Positions 1 to 7,835 of a stretch of 53,405 bases of DNA are shown one piece after another. The DNA comes from a virus: IMG/VR virus record IMGVR_UViG_3300042402_002711, positions 1 to 53,405 of that record. One strand, 5' to 3'. Positions within the stretch are counted from its first letter, which is position 1. Each line of letters opens with the position of its first letter. A program made the position numbers and the translations under genes. The notes beneath the pieces are model-generated. The model searched no databases and had not been told where the DNA came from. It worked only from the letters and a program-made list of their open reading frames with translations.

Positions 1-599
1 GCACCTGTTGAACCTTGGATGCCTTGAGATCCTGTAGCACCTGTAGCACCTGTAGCACCAGTGGCTCCTGTTACTCCTTGAATACCTTGAGATCCTGTAG
101 CACCTGTAGCACCAGTGGCTCCTTGAATACCTTGAGATCCTGTAGCACCTGTAGCACCAGTATTTCCTTGGATGCCTTGAATTCCTTGGATGCCTTGTGA
201 ACCAGTTGTACCTGTTGCTCCGACATTACCAGTGGCTCCAATTGAGCCAGTTGCACCTGTTGCACCAACAGCACCAGCAACTCCACTAGTTCCTGTAGCA
301 CCAATAATGTATCCAATGGTAATACCAGAACCCAGCACACCGAGAGAAGAAACAGGAAATACTACAAAATTACCATTAATGAGAGTTGCACCTGTATACC
401 CAATTCCTGTTACACCAGTTGCACCTGTAGGACCTACAGGACCGCCAGCAGGACCTGTTGCTCCCTGTTGTCCAGTGGCTCCTGTTGGTCCCTGTGGACC
501 GGTTGCTCCATTTACTCCATTTATTCCTAGAGGAGTGGCTACAAGAAGAGTTTGTCCTGTTTGTGCTGTTACAACTAAAACTGATGGGTCGTTTGCCAT
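1..599 (-). CDS. Collagen-like repeat (fibre) protein, C-terminus cut by window edge
   Basis: An open frame starts at ATG 599 and stays open to base 1, so about 199 residues are visible and the C-terminus lies outside. A short head ([10 protein letters not shown]) leads to a Gly-X-Y tract at about residues 25-71. A non-collagen break (about 72-99) follows, then a long second tract of GAT, GST, GTT, GNT and GIQ triplets. Gly-X-Y repeats form collagen triple helices and are common in phage fibres, so a trimeric fibre or adhesin stalk is likely. Threonine fills many Y positions, and in bacterial collagen-like proteins such as BclA such threonines can carry O-glycans. The start directly follows the stop of the upstream gene (TAAATG), suggesting coupled translation. 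Frame and repeat type are clear; the exact structural role is inferred. Confidence 0.85.
   Translation of the reverse strand, partial: MANDPSVLVVTAQTGQTLLVATPLGINGVNGATGPQGPTGATGQQGATGPAGGPVGPTGATGVTGIGYTGATLINGNFVVFPVSSLGVLGSGITIGYIIGATGTSGVAGAVGATGATGSIGATGNVGATGTTGSQGIQGIQGIQGNTGATGATGSQGIQGATGATGATGSQGIQGVTGATGATGATGATGSQGIQGSTG
78..167. repeat. 45-base tandem repeat in the collagen-like gene
   Basis: Two adjacent 45-base units (78-122 and 123-167) are identical for the first 38 bases. A further partial unit begins near 15. Each codes for 15 residues of Gly-X-Y ([13 protein letters not shown] register). This is a minisatellite that could change fibre length by slippage, and it continues to the window edge. 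Confidence 0.85.
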
Positions 600-1040
600 T
601 TATGTTCTCGTGATTTCGCTTGTGACTTCAAAAAAACCTTCAATAAGGCGTTGAACATCACCGGTTGTGTTAATCAATTCTAAATCATAAAGGTGTCTTC
701 CTTCGGGTACACTGCTCATTGTTATATTATCTATGTCCATATAGATTCCGCCTGTCAGTCCATTTGCACCAGTTTGACCTGTGGTGCTGGCGTTGAGTCT
801 AATACCACCTGTTCCCTGAACTCCCCCTCCAATAGAAAAGTCACCAGTAGTGCCACCTCCTGTGACACCACTGGTGCTCATATAAAGCAGAATTTTAGGA
901 TTTTTAGAGGATCTACGAACTTGCATTCTAGATCCAAACCCGCTCAAATCAATACCATCTCCATCGCCAGTTTTATAGTGTAGATGAAGTCTAAATGTAG
1001 AGCCTTGTTCGGCTTTGATATCGTACTTTGATGCAGGCAT
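600..1040 (-). CDS. Small tail/fibre-associated structural protein
   Basis: 146 residues with a good ribosome site (GAGAGGGAATA before ATG). The layout is a beta-rich N-terminus (YDIKAEQGSTFRLHL), a stretch resembling a dG-L-SGF-R-Q-R element, a Gly/Thr-rich middle, a YDLEL motif near residue 118 and an ending EVTSEITR. This resembles small phage proteins encoded beside tail fibres, in which a YDLEL strand and a terminal V-S/P-E-V-T-R motif recur. No enzyme motif is visible. It is sandwiched between a glycosyltransferase and the collagen-like gene, and its stop abuts the collagen start, so all three probably share one transcript. An adaptor or baseplate-attachment role is inference. Confidence 0.6.
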   Translation of the reverse strand: MPASKYDIKAEQGSTFRLHLHYKTGDGDGIDLSGFGSRMQVRRSSKNPKILLYMSTSGVTGGGTTGDFSIGGGVQGTGGIRLNASTTGQTGANGLTGGIYMDIDNITMSSVPEGRHLYDLELINTTGDVQRLIEGFFEVTSEITRT

Positions 1041-1049
1041 TATTCCCTC

Positions 1050-2366
1050 TCATCCTTTTACTCTTTCCTTGAATTTCTTCTTGTATTTAGGCTGAGAAGT
1101 TCCTAGACTTAGCGTTGTTTGGTTTGGAACAGGTATCTTTGGTTGAGAAACCGCAACAGTGCTGTTCAATACACCAGGAACTGGTTGCTGTGTTCCCTGT
1201 AACATCTTCTTTTGATGTTCCGCCAACTCCTTTTCTGCCTTTTCGGTTTCTTCTATTTTCTTGCGATATTCAACTAGATTATTTTGAATTCTTTGGAATT
1301 CTGATGGAGGCAATTTTCCACTTGCTATCGCCTTAACACAGGCATCATATCCCTCTTGGAAAGAATGAACATAGTAGGCAGTAGAACCGACTTCATCTAA
1401 AAGCATCCAATCGTACACATCTTGAGAAATAAACAGGATGTCGTGCTTCGGAATGGGAATTGTTAATCCCATTTTCGCATACAGGTATCCAATTCGTGGA
1501 TATCCATTCATTCTGTAGATACGGGAAATATGATAAAGAGGCTCGGCTCGGCACGGACGGTAATTATATGCTCCAAGGAACAGATTGATAATCTGCTCTG
1601 TAGGCTTGCCTTGCATCATTGCAATAATTGCCATTCGGAATAGAGAATAGAAAACTTCCTCTTCCCACCCACCCATCTTTGCCCGCTTTTCATAGGCATC
1701 AAAAGACTTGTCCCACTGTTGTGAGTCAAAATAAGACTGTGCAAGATAGAACTGATAGCGTGAATTTAGAGGCTCTTTTTCTAGAGCCTTCTCAAGTACT
1801 ACGGCATCCCGTGCATACTTTTCTGTTGGAGTGATGCCCTTATTACGAGCACCACCTTCCGTGCGAGCCTCAACATGGTAGCCAGGAATATCCAATTTTG
1901 CTAGAGATAGATCAGGCTTGTTTGGGCAATGGGCATACTCATGCAGTACTCCCTCATAGCACCAGCCTATACCCGTCTTGAATATCTGATTTCTCCACCA
2001 CTCAAAGTTTCCACGCTTGATGCGAACAGAATATCCATCAAAATTTAACTGGTGGGGGAAGTTCATCTCTCCAACAAGATAGTCATCGGCATCAATCATC
2101 CAGGCATAGTCGCCCTTACCGTCGCACAGTTTAAGCGCAGCAGAACGATTGGTGGCAAAGTCTTGCCATTCATGTTGGTGGAGTTCACCAGGAATACCCT
2201 TTTCGGCAAAGTACTGCTTGATAAGTTCCTGTGTTCCGTCAGTTGAACCTGTATCACAGATAACCCAGTAATCAATGAATTTATAAAGAGAATCAAAGCA
2301 CTCTTTGATAATATGTGTTTCATTCTTCACAATCATTGACAAGACAATCTTCTTCTTTTCACTCAT
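1050..2366 (-). CDS. Glycosyltransferase family 2 with TPR-like helical region
   Basis: 438 residues from ATG 2366, chosen because AAGGA lies 7 bases upstream; the in-frame ATG 30 bases earlier has no ribosome site. The N-terminus is a GT-A fold: LSMIVKNE, then CDTGSTDGT, and a metal-binding DADD near residue 95. Family-2 enzymes of this type move a sugar from a nucleotide donor. The second half (about 190-330) is helical with TPR-like repeats (SRYQFYLAQSYFDSQQWDKS), the arrangement of SunS-type and related protein glycosyltransferases. A Lys/Glu coiled stretch (about 365-390) and a Pro/Gln-rich tail close the protein. It lies outside the tight island behind its own late-promoter-like motif and leads into two structural genes, which fits a role in modifying virion proteins. 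The substrate is inferred. Confidence 0.85.
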   Translation of the reverse strand: MSEKKKIVLSMIVKNETHIIKECFDSLYKFIDYWVICDTGSTDGTQELIKQYFAEKGIPGELHQHEWQDFATNRSAALKLCDGKGDYAWMIDADDYLVGEMNFPHQLNFDGYSVRIKRGNFEWWRNQIFKTGIGWCYEGVLHEYAHCPNKPDLSLAKLDIPGYHVEARTEGGARNKGITPTEKYARDAVVLEKALEKEPLNSRYQFYLAQSYFDSQQWDKSFDAYEKRAKMGGWEEEVFYSLFRMAIIAMMQGKPTEQIINLFLGAYNYRPCRAEPLYHISRIYRMNGYPRIGYLYAKMGLTIPIPKHDILFISQDVYDWMLLDEVGSTAYYVHSFQEGYDACVKAIASGKLPPSEFQRIQNNLVEYRKKIEETEKAEKELAEHQKKMLQGTQQPVPGVLNSTVAVSQPKIPVPNQTTLSLGTSQPKYKKKFKERVKG

Positions 2367-2403
2367 AGTGTATTCCTTTTTGCTTTTCAGTGTCATTACA
2401 ACT

Positions 2404-2412
2404 TATGTATGG
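2404..2412 (-). promoter_or_regulatory. Late-promoter-like motif CCATACATA
   Basis: CCATACATA lies in the 50-base gap between the epimerase stop and the glycosyltransferase start, ending 37 bases before ATG 2366. It matches the recurring TACATA motif seen before several late genes and would make the glycosyltransferase, tail-associated and collagen-like genes one late unit. Assigned by motif and position only. Confidence 0.4.
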
Positions 2413-2416
2413 TGTA

Positions 2417-3397
2417 TTATTCTATTCCCATAGAACTCATGGAAGAATGTATTTTCTTTGAAGAATCTCCATTACCAAAAGGACAACATTCATCAATTTC
2501 GCAGTTGACTATGGCTACTTTATATATGGATGAAAGAAACTTTGGTTCTTGTACCATTATTTGATTGTTTGCTGGTCTTTCTGTTACCTTCCTGCAAACT
2601 AGAACCTTCTTTTTGAAGAAACTTGCTTCTTCCTGTATTCCACCGCTGTCAGAAATAACACATTTGCACTTCGACATTAGGTTTAGCAGTTCTGCATGGT
2701 TCATCGGTGGGACAACGCTTGTTTTAGACAATACCTTTGCCGCTGCTTCTCTAATAATAGGATTTGGGTGTAAAGGTAGTATAAATTCAGTTTGTGGATA
2801 CTCTTCTGCTAGAGATTCAATTGCAGAAAACCATTTCTCGATATCTGGAAGATTCTCTCTTCTGTGCATAGTTATGAGAACCCTATCTTCATACGAGATA
2901 GGAAGAACAGGAAGAGTGTCTATAACAGTATTTCCAACTATTTCAATATGACCATTCTTTCTCTCTATAAGGAGATTTTTGTAGTCATTTTCTGTTGGGC
3001 AATAGTGATTTGTTGCTAGACAAGATATCATCTGTCTATACGACTCTTCTGGATAAGGATTTTGCTTATCGAATGTTCTCAAACCAGCCTCAACATGAGA
3101 AACAGGTATTCCTCTGTTAAAAGCAGCAAGAGCAACCGCAAATGCAGATGCTGTATCTCCCTGTACAACAACATGAGTGATACCATCAAATACATCTGCT
3201 ATCAATATAGAAGAGACAATATCATTAAGCCTGTTGGCTCCGTCTTTGATTTCGATCCTTCTATCAAAACCAAAATCTCCAATATCTTTCTGCTGTCCGG
3301 TATAGAGAACACAGACTTCTTTGTCTTTTTTAAGACATTGAATAAGAGTTTTTAATTTAATCCACTCTGGTCTTGTTCCATAAGCCACTAAAATCAT
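2417..3397 (-). CDS. wecB: UDP-N-acetylglucosamine 2-epimerase (non-hydrolysing type)
   Basis: 326 residues, close to but shorter than the usual ~370. It interconverts UDP-GlcNAc and UDP-ManNAc, an activated sugar for surface polysaccharides. Family landmarks are all present: GTRPEWIK at the N-terminus, YTGQQ, the VVQGDT loop, SHVEAGLRT, PEE-YRQ, VGNTVIDT, a TMHRREN motif and the C-terminal SDSGGIQEEA. Two short C-terminal deletions and a Cys-containing tail (DECCPFGNG) differ from typical enzymes. The start has GGAAGG upstream and begins 1 base after the nucleotidyltransferase stop, so the enzyme is the last member of the overlapping island operon. The assignment is firm; specificity for GlcNAc over a related sugar is inferred. 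Confidence 0.9.
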   Translation of the reverse strand: MILVAYGTRPEWIKLKTLIQCLKKDKEVCVLYTGQQKDIGDFGFDRRIEIKDGANRLNDIVSSILIADVFDGITHVVVQGDTASAFAVALAAFNRGIPVSHVEAGLRTFDKQNPYPEESYRQMISCLATNHYCPTENDYKNLLIERKNGHIEIVGNTVIDTLPVLPISYEDRVLITMHRRENLPDIEKWFSAIESLAEEYPQTEFILPLHPNPIIREAAAKVLSKTSVVPPMNHAELLNLMSKCKCVISDSGGIQEEASFFKKKVLVCRKVTERPANNQIMVQEPKFLSSIYKVAIVNCEIDECCPFGNGDSSKKIHSSMSSMGIE

Positions 3398-3398
3398 A

Positions 3399-4103
3399 TC
3401 AATTTTCCTTCCACATCATTTTATTGGCTACTTGATAAGAAGGATGTGTTCCCGCATCTGTCCACCAACCATCAACATAACTAAAAGAAACTTTATCTTT
3501 ACTTAAGTAAGAATTGATTACATCGCTGATTTCATACTCTCCTCTTTCTGAAGGAGATATTTCCTCTATTATTGAGAAAACACTATTATCAAATATGTAC
3601 ACTCCAATACAAGCAAATGCAGTCTCAACATCTTTCGGCTTTTCATCCAGGCGATAGAGTTTCCCATTATTGAATCTACCTATTCCATATCTGTGTCCGT
3701 CTGGAACAAACTTAAACAGCAAATGACATCCACTCTTAAAAGACTCAATATAGTTAGAAAGATTAAACTTGAACATATTATCACCAAGTATCACAAGACA
3801 ACTATCGCTTCCTACAAATTCTTTAGCATTAGCCAATGCACCAGCAACTCCATCTGGTTTATCTTGTGTCTTATATGTGATATTGCATTTGAAATCTGCT
3901 CCACTTTTAAGTAGCATAGAAAAATGACCAACATATTCAGGATTTGTCAATATTAATATGTCTTTGATTCCAGATTCAACCATTCTTTCTACACAATGCA
4001 TTACCATCGGCTTGCCGCCGACAGGAAGAAGATGTTTATTAACAGATATAGTCAAAGGATGAAGTCTAGAACCAGATCCGCCAGCGAGTATAACACCTTT
4101 CAT
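3399..4103 (-). CDS. Sugar-1-phosphate nucleotidyltransferase (RfbA-like)
   Basis: 234 residues from ATG 4103, which has GAGG 5 bases upstream; the longer in-frame extension overlaps the preceding gene and lacks a ribosome site. It joins a sugar-1-phosphate to an NTP to form an activated sugar. Motifs: GVILAGGSGSRLHPLT, the nucleotide-binding signature at residues 3-18, then NKHLLPVGGKPM, LVILGDNMF with the metal-binding Asp near residue 105, and EKP near 150. The compact C-terminal part ends with YVDGWWTDAGTHPSYQ. That matches RfbA/glucose-1-phosphate thymidylyltransferase-like enzymes, though it is shorter than RfbA (~290). The exact sugar and NTP cannot be read from sequence. Confidence 0.88.
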   Translation of the reverse strand: MKGVILAGGSGSRLHPLTISVNKHLLPVGGKPMVMHCVERMVESGIKDILILTNPEYVGHFSMLLKSGADFKCNITYKTQDKPDGVAGALANAKEFVGSDSCLVILGDNMFKFNLSNYIESFKSGCHLLFKFVPDGHRYGIGRFNNGKLYRLDEKPKDVETAFACIGVYIFDNSVFSIIEEISPSERGEYEISDVINSYLSKDKVSFSYVDGWWTDAGTHPSYQVANKMMWKEN

Positions 4104-4110
4104 AATTACC

Positions 4111-5124
4111 TCATTTCGAATGCTTATCAACCATATCGAGATCGGCAGTAGAGGTGTTTTGAAGACTATTTTCAACTTGATTCAAAACCCACCGATATGT
4201 TCTATTCATCCCTTCTTCAAGGGTGATTGGAATATAATTGCCTAATTTTGTGTTATAAAGTCTCTGATCTGAATTGCGTCCTCTTACCCCCTCTGGACCT
4301 GCTATATTCTTTACTGAAATATTTTTATTTGAAATACCAATAACCATTTTTGCTAAATCATTAATTGAAATCATCTCTTCAGAACCAATATTTACTGGAC
4401 CTGTCCAGTTACTTCTAGTTAAACGCAATATCATGTTCACACAATCATCAATATACAAAAACGATCTTGTTTGCTTTCCATCTCCCCAAACTTCTATCTC
4501 TCCATTAGTATTTTCTGCTACTTTGCGACACATGGCAGCAGGAGCCTTTTCTTTGCCCCCCCTCCATGTTCCTTCTGGTCCGAAAATGTTGTGGAATCTT
4601 GCTATTCTTACTGGCAGACCATAGTTTCTTTCCCATGATAAATACAGCCTTTCGCTGAATAATTTTTCCCATCCATATTCCGAATCAGGATTTGCAGGAT
4701 ATGCAGACTCTTCGGTGCATATCGGATTATTTGGATCAAGTTGATTGTGTTCTGGGTACATACAAGCAGAAGAAGAATAGAATACTCTTCCCACACCATA
4801 ACGATGACATCTCTCAACAATATTCAGATTTATTAAAGCAGAATTATGCATTACATCTGCATCATGGTCACCAGTAAAAATATATCCAGCACCTCCCATA
4901 TCCGCTGCTAACTGATACACTTCATCAAATTTTCTATCAAATAACTTTTCACAAACTTCTTGATTTCTCAAATCACCAATAACAAAATCATCAGCAGGAG
5001 ATGCCGAAAAATCAGGATATTTAAGATCAACCGCACGGACCCAAAATCCCTCTGACTTCAACTTTTTTACTAAATGACTTCCTATAAATCCACCACCACC
5101 ACATACCAAAGCATACTTGTTCAT
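4111..5124 (-). CDS. NAD-dependent sugar epimerase, GDP-mannose 3,5-epimerase-like
   Basis: 337 residues from ATG 5124 (AAGGA 8 bases upstream); an in-frame start further up lies inside the previous gene. It is an extended short-chain dehydrogenase with the NAD-binding GGGGFIGSHL near residue 8, LAADMGGAGYI, the SSSACMYPE strand and a catalytic Tyr-Lys pair in EYGWEKL. Later come ARFHNIFGPEGTWRGG, EKAPAAMCRK and VWGDGKQTRSF. This string of motifs is the signature of GDP-mannose 3,5-epimerases, which make GDP-L-galactose or GDP-L-gulose, rather than generic UDP-glucose epimerases. It starts 1 base after the dehydrogenase stop. Family placement is strong; the actual product in this phage is inferred. 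Confidence 0.85.
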   Translation of the reverse strand: MNKYALVCGGGGFIGSHLVKKLKSEGFWVRAVDLKYPDFSASPADDFVIGDLRNQEVCEKLFDRKFDEVYQLAADMGGAGYIFTGDHDADVMHNSALINLNIVERCHRYGVGRVFYSSSACMYPEHNQLDPNNPICTEESAYPANPDSEYGWEKLFSERLYLSWERNYGLPVRIARFHNIFGPEGTWRGGKEKAPAAMCRKVAENTNGEIEVWGDGKQTRSFLYIDDCVNMILRLTRSNWTGPVNIGSEEMISINDLAKMVIGISNKNISVKNIAGPEGVRGRNSDQRLYNTKLGNYIPITLEEGMNRTYRWVLNQVENSLQNTSTADLDMVDKHSK

Positions 5125-5125
5125 T

Positions 5126-6241
5126 TTAATTATCCTTTTTCTCGTAGGTAAAAAGATTACCATAATCTTTTTTGACTTTTTCGATTACTTCTTCACAGTC
5201 TTGAATAAGGACTTTGTATCCTAATTTTGCAATCTCTACAGCATATTTTAGTTGTTGGGATTCTTCAAGAATAGTAGAACCTTTTTTATAGGATACTCCA
5301 TCAATCTTGTATACATTGTGCTTATTTGTTTTATTTCGATTATCGAATAGTTTTACTTGTTCGATTAAATGCATACTATTAGCAATATCTGTTGCTTTAC
5401 TTATTTCCGCAGGACTTCCTATATCTAGAGCGTATATTCCCAATGCCCTATTGTCTCTAGGGAAACAAGGACCACCAAAACCAAATCCATACTTCAGATA
5501 TTTTTTATTTACTCTTGTATCACTACCAATAGCATTAAGAATAACATCGGGGTTTCCACCAGAAGCGATTGAAATATCACCAACCATGTTAGCAAATGCT
5601 ATCTTAGTGGTTAGAAAGCAATTCAACGATATTTTTGTAATCTCTGCTTCAATTGGCTTCATTCTACAGATAGTTGGATTACTATCTGTATGCCTCTTGT
5701 AGATAAGTTCTAACATATCACCTGCTTCTTTTGAACCTTCACCAATCAAAACCATATCAGGAGATTTCTGATCTTTGAGAATAGTTCCTTGAGCAATAAA
5801 TTCTGGATTATATGAAACTGTATAATTGTAATCCTTAACTCTTTCATATAGACTATCTGTATATTTTGGCATTACTGTGCAACAAATAACCAAGTGCTTT
5901 TTTGTTGCTTGCTTGCCTAAAGCAATTATCTGTTCACATACAGAATCGACTTGTGAGTGATCGTATCTTCCATTGTCCAAAGATGGAGTTGCTACAACAA
6001 TAAAAATAACATTGCTATAATTTATTCCTTCTGACAACGATGTTGTTGCTTTGAAATTTTTAGATTTACTGAGTTTTTCTATAACACCTGGCTCCGCTGT
6101 TTTGTATCTTTTCTCATTAATAGAATCAACATATTCTTGTTTTATATCTACCCCCAAAACAGAATATCCCGATTCTTCTAAAGTTAAAGAAAAGCAAAGT
6201 CCTAACTTACCTATTCCTAAAACTGTTATTTGTTCATTCAT
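5126..6241 (-). CDS. UDP-glucose/GDP-mannose dehydrogenase family protein
   Basis: 371 residues, shorter than the 430-450 usual for the family, with most of the loss in the C-terminal UDP-binding domain. It oxidises a nucleotide sugar to the uronic acid using two NAD+. The N-terminal Rossmann motif is VLGIGKLGL, followed by VATPS, YNPEFIAQGT and the central helix KPIEAEITKISLNCFL. The catalytic cysteine sits in GFGFGGPCFPRDN near residue 257. The start overlaps the NAD synthetase stop by 8 bases, so production of NAD+ and its use are translationally linked. Whether the shortened C-terminal domain changes the sugar specificity is unknown. Confidence 0.88.
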   Translation of the reverse strand: MNEQITVLGIGKLGLCFSLTLEESGYSVLGVDIKQEYVDSINEKRYKTAEPGVIEKLSKSKNFKATTSLSEGINYSNVIFIVVATPSLDNGRYDHSQVDSVCEQIIALGKQATKKHLVICCTVMPKYTDSLYERVKDYNYTVSYNPEFIAQGTILKDQKSPDMVLIGEGSKEAGDMLELIYKRHTDSNPTICRMKPIEAEITKISLNCFLTTKIAFANMVGDISIASGGNPDVILNAIGSDTRVNKKYLKYGFGFGGPCFPRDNRALGIYALDIGSPAEISKATDIANSMHLIEQVKLFDNRNKTNKHNVYKIDGVSYKKGSTILEESQQLKYAVEIAKLGYKVLIQDCEEVIEKVKKDYGNLFTYEKKDN

Positions 6242-7037
6242 GTTCCACCTTGAATACTGGTATTGGTATCATTTTATGATTGTTTCTTGTATTGTAATCT
6301 CTATAAATCTCTATAACTTTTATTTGTCTCTCCGTCATCTCTTTAAAGCATTTATCATTATCAATAGCCCACATAGCCCACTCCAACTCTTCATATGAAG
6401 CACCTATTTGAGATTCATCTGTCCTGTCATCTTCCCAAAGACCGTCTGTTGGCTTTGCCTCTATGATTTCCTTGCATACCCCCAATGAACGCCCCAATTC
6501 CCTCACTTGTGTCTTAGTTAAATCGGCAATAGGAGAAATATCCACACCACCATCACCATACTTTGTGAAGAAACCAATGCCAAAATCCTCGACTTTATTT
6601 CCCGTGCCTACCACTATTCCCGAGTTCACTCCAGCAATTCTATAAAGTGTAAGCATTCTCATGCGTGACTTCATGTTTGCGTTGGCTAGATCGTGATTAT
6701 GCTTCCGAGCATCTTTGGTTGCTTCCCCGAGTTTATTGGCAAGCATATCGTACTCATCGCTTAGGTCAACAGTTATCACCTTCACATTTTGGTGATTTTC
6801 GGAGAGGTACTTGCAATGCAATGCCGACAAGTTGGTATTGGTCTTGTTAGACTTGATGGGGATATTCACAACAATCGTCTCAATACCCGTCAATGCACAA
6901 AGCGTTGACACTACGGCTGAATCTATCCCGCCAGAAACACCTACAACCAATGTGGTTATGCCCTTGCCGTTAACATATTTTTTTATCCACTGTACAATGA
7001 GTCCGCTCAACAAATCGTATTCCAGAGAGTTCTTCAT
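6234..7037 (-). CDS. nadE: NH3-dependent NAD+ synthetase
   Basis: 267 residues, the usual size for the ammonia-dependent, single-domain form. It amidates nicotinic acid adenine dinucleotide to NAD+ with ATP. The ATP pyrophosphatase loop VVGVSGGIDSAV is at about residues 27-38. GTGNKVED and FFTKYGDGGVDISPI match NadE closely and separate it from asparagine-synthase-like or sugar amidotransferases. DLTKTQVRELGRSLGV completes the signature, and DGLWEDDRTDE follows. No glutaminase domain is present. The AAGGAA site before the start is good. In a sugar island it may supply NAD+ to the adjacent NAD-dependent dehydrogenase and epimerases, or restore NAD in infected cells; either is inference. Confidence 0.92.
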   Translation of the reverse strand: MKNSLEYDLLSGLIVQWIKKYVNGKGITTLVVGVSGGIDSAVVSTLCALTGIETIVVNIPIKSNKTNTNLSALHCKYLSENHQNVKVITVDLSDEYDMLANKLGEATKDARKHNHDLANANMKSRMRMLTLYRIAGVNSGIVVGTGNKVEDFGIGFFTKYGDGGVDISPIADLTKTQVRELGRSLGVCKEIIEAKPTDGLWEDDRTDESQIGASYEELEWAMWAIDNDKCFKEMTERQIKVIEIYRDYNTRNNHKMIPIPVFKVEHE

Positions 7038-7040
7038 AGA

Positions 7041-7835
7041 TTAGTTCCTTCTCAACTTAGCGTTGATAAGCATATGCCAACCGAATCTTTTCTCTAATGC
7101 TCTGAACATTTCCATTGGCATTGATTCAAACCAAGGATGCTTCACATACCGATTTTCCTTGTAGTACTTTATCTGATATGGAAATATATGATCTTGCTCT
7201 TTACTCAAGATCTCAAATCCATCAAATAGATCCTTAACACCATCATCGGTGTATGTTACTGCTATTGGACAACCGTATTGTGCTTCTGGTTGATCCAATC
7301 CATTCTCTATCATACAGTCCTTCCATGAATTTTTGGAGTAAACCATTACCTTCAGAAGGCTATCTTGATTCATGTATCTCTTGGCTTGCTCTAAGATACT
7401 CTTGGGATTTGGACTGTGATGAATAACACCAAATGAGTAGATCAAGTCGTATTCTTCTTGAGGCAAAAACTCAGAAAGTTCCTCAGCATTCCCCAAGTAA
7501 AACTTTCCATTCAGTCCATAGACTTCAAATCGCTTCCGAGTCAAATCCAATGATGCTTCGGACAGTTCTACTCCAGTGTATAGGGCACCATGCTTGGCAA
7601 ACAGAGTAGCCATAGTTCCTATACCACAACCTATCTCCAAAACCTTCTTACCTCTCCAACGATCAAATTCAGAAAAATCAACAATATGAGGCTCTACTCT
7701 CAGTTTCTTCTCTTGCACTTCCTCGAAGTAATCCAAAGTACCGATCTCTTTGTTAGAATGTCTGATATTGCATGGTCTAGATGACCAAAACTTCTCAACA
7801 TCTATGATGGTTGGTTGAGTCTGACTGTATTTCAT
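7041..7835 (-). CDS. SAM-dependent methyltransferase (class I)
   Basis: 264 residues from ATG 7835, which overlaps the fucosyltransferase stop as ATGA; an in-frame ATG 12 bases upstream (7847) is also possible. It carries the class I SAM-binding motif VLEIGCGIGTMATLFAKHG near residue 66, an acidic strand-2 end (GVELSE), and YDLIYSFGVIHHSPNP as motif III, all typical of UbiE/small-molecule methyltransferases. The C-terminal part (YYKENRYVKHPWFESM) does not match a known specificity domain. In this operon it probably methylates a sugar or a lipid-linked glycan, but the target is not visible. Confidence 0.82.
   Translation of the reverse strand: MKYSQTQPTIIDVEKFWSSRPCNIRHSNKEIGTLDYFEEVQEKKLRVEPHIVDFSEFDRWRGKKVLEIGCGIGTMATLFAKHGALYTGVELSEASLDLTRKRFEVYGLNGKFYLGNAEELSEFLPQEEYDLIYSFGVIHHSPNPKSILEQAKRYMNQDSLLKVMVYSKNSWKDCMIENGLDQPEAQYGCPIAVTYTDDGVKDLFDGFEILSKEQDHIFPYQIKYYKENRYVKHPWFESMPMEMFRALEKRFGWHMLINAKLRRN

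Noticed and set aside
78-167. CRISPR-like repeat array
   Set aside because: The 45-base units are adjacent with no spacers, keep the reading frame and encode Gly-X-Y.
15-654. Plus-strand frames rich in Ser-Thr-Cys or Pro-Val-Ala-Pro repeats
   Set aside because: They are opposite-strand shadows of the collagen-like gene, whose Gly-X-Y frame on the minus strand is clean and starts at a coupled ATG.
2367-2396. Longer start of the TPR glycosyltransferase
   Set aside because: No ribosome site before ATG 2396, whereas AAGGA stands 7 bases before ATG 2366.
6234-7037. Asparagine-synthase-like or sugar amidotransferase reading of nadE
   Set aside because: GTGNKVED and FFTKYGDGGVDISPI are NadE-specific, and there is no glutaminase domain.
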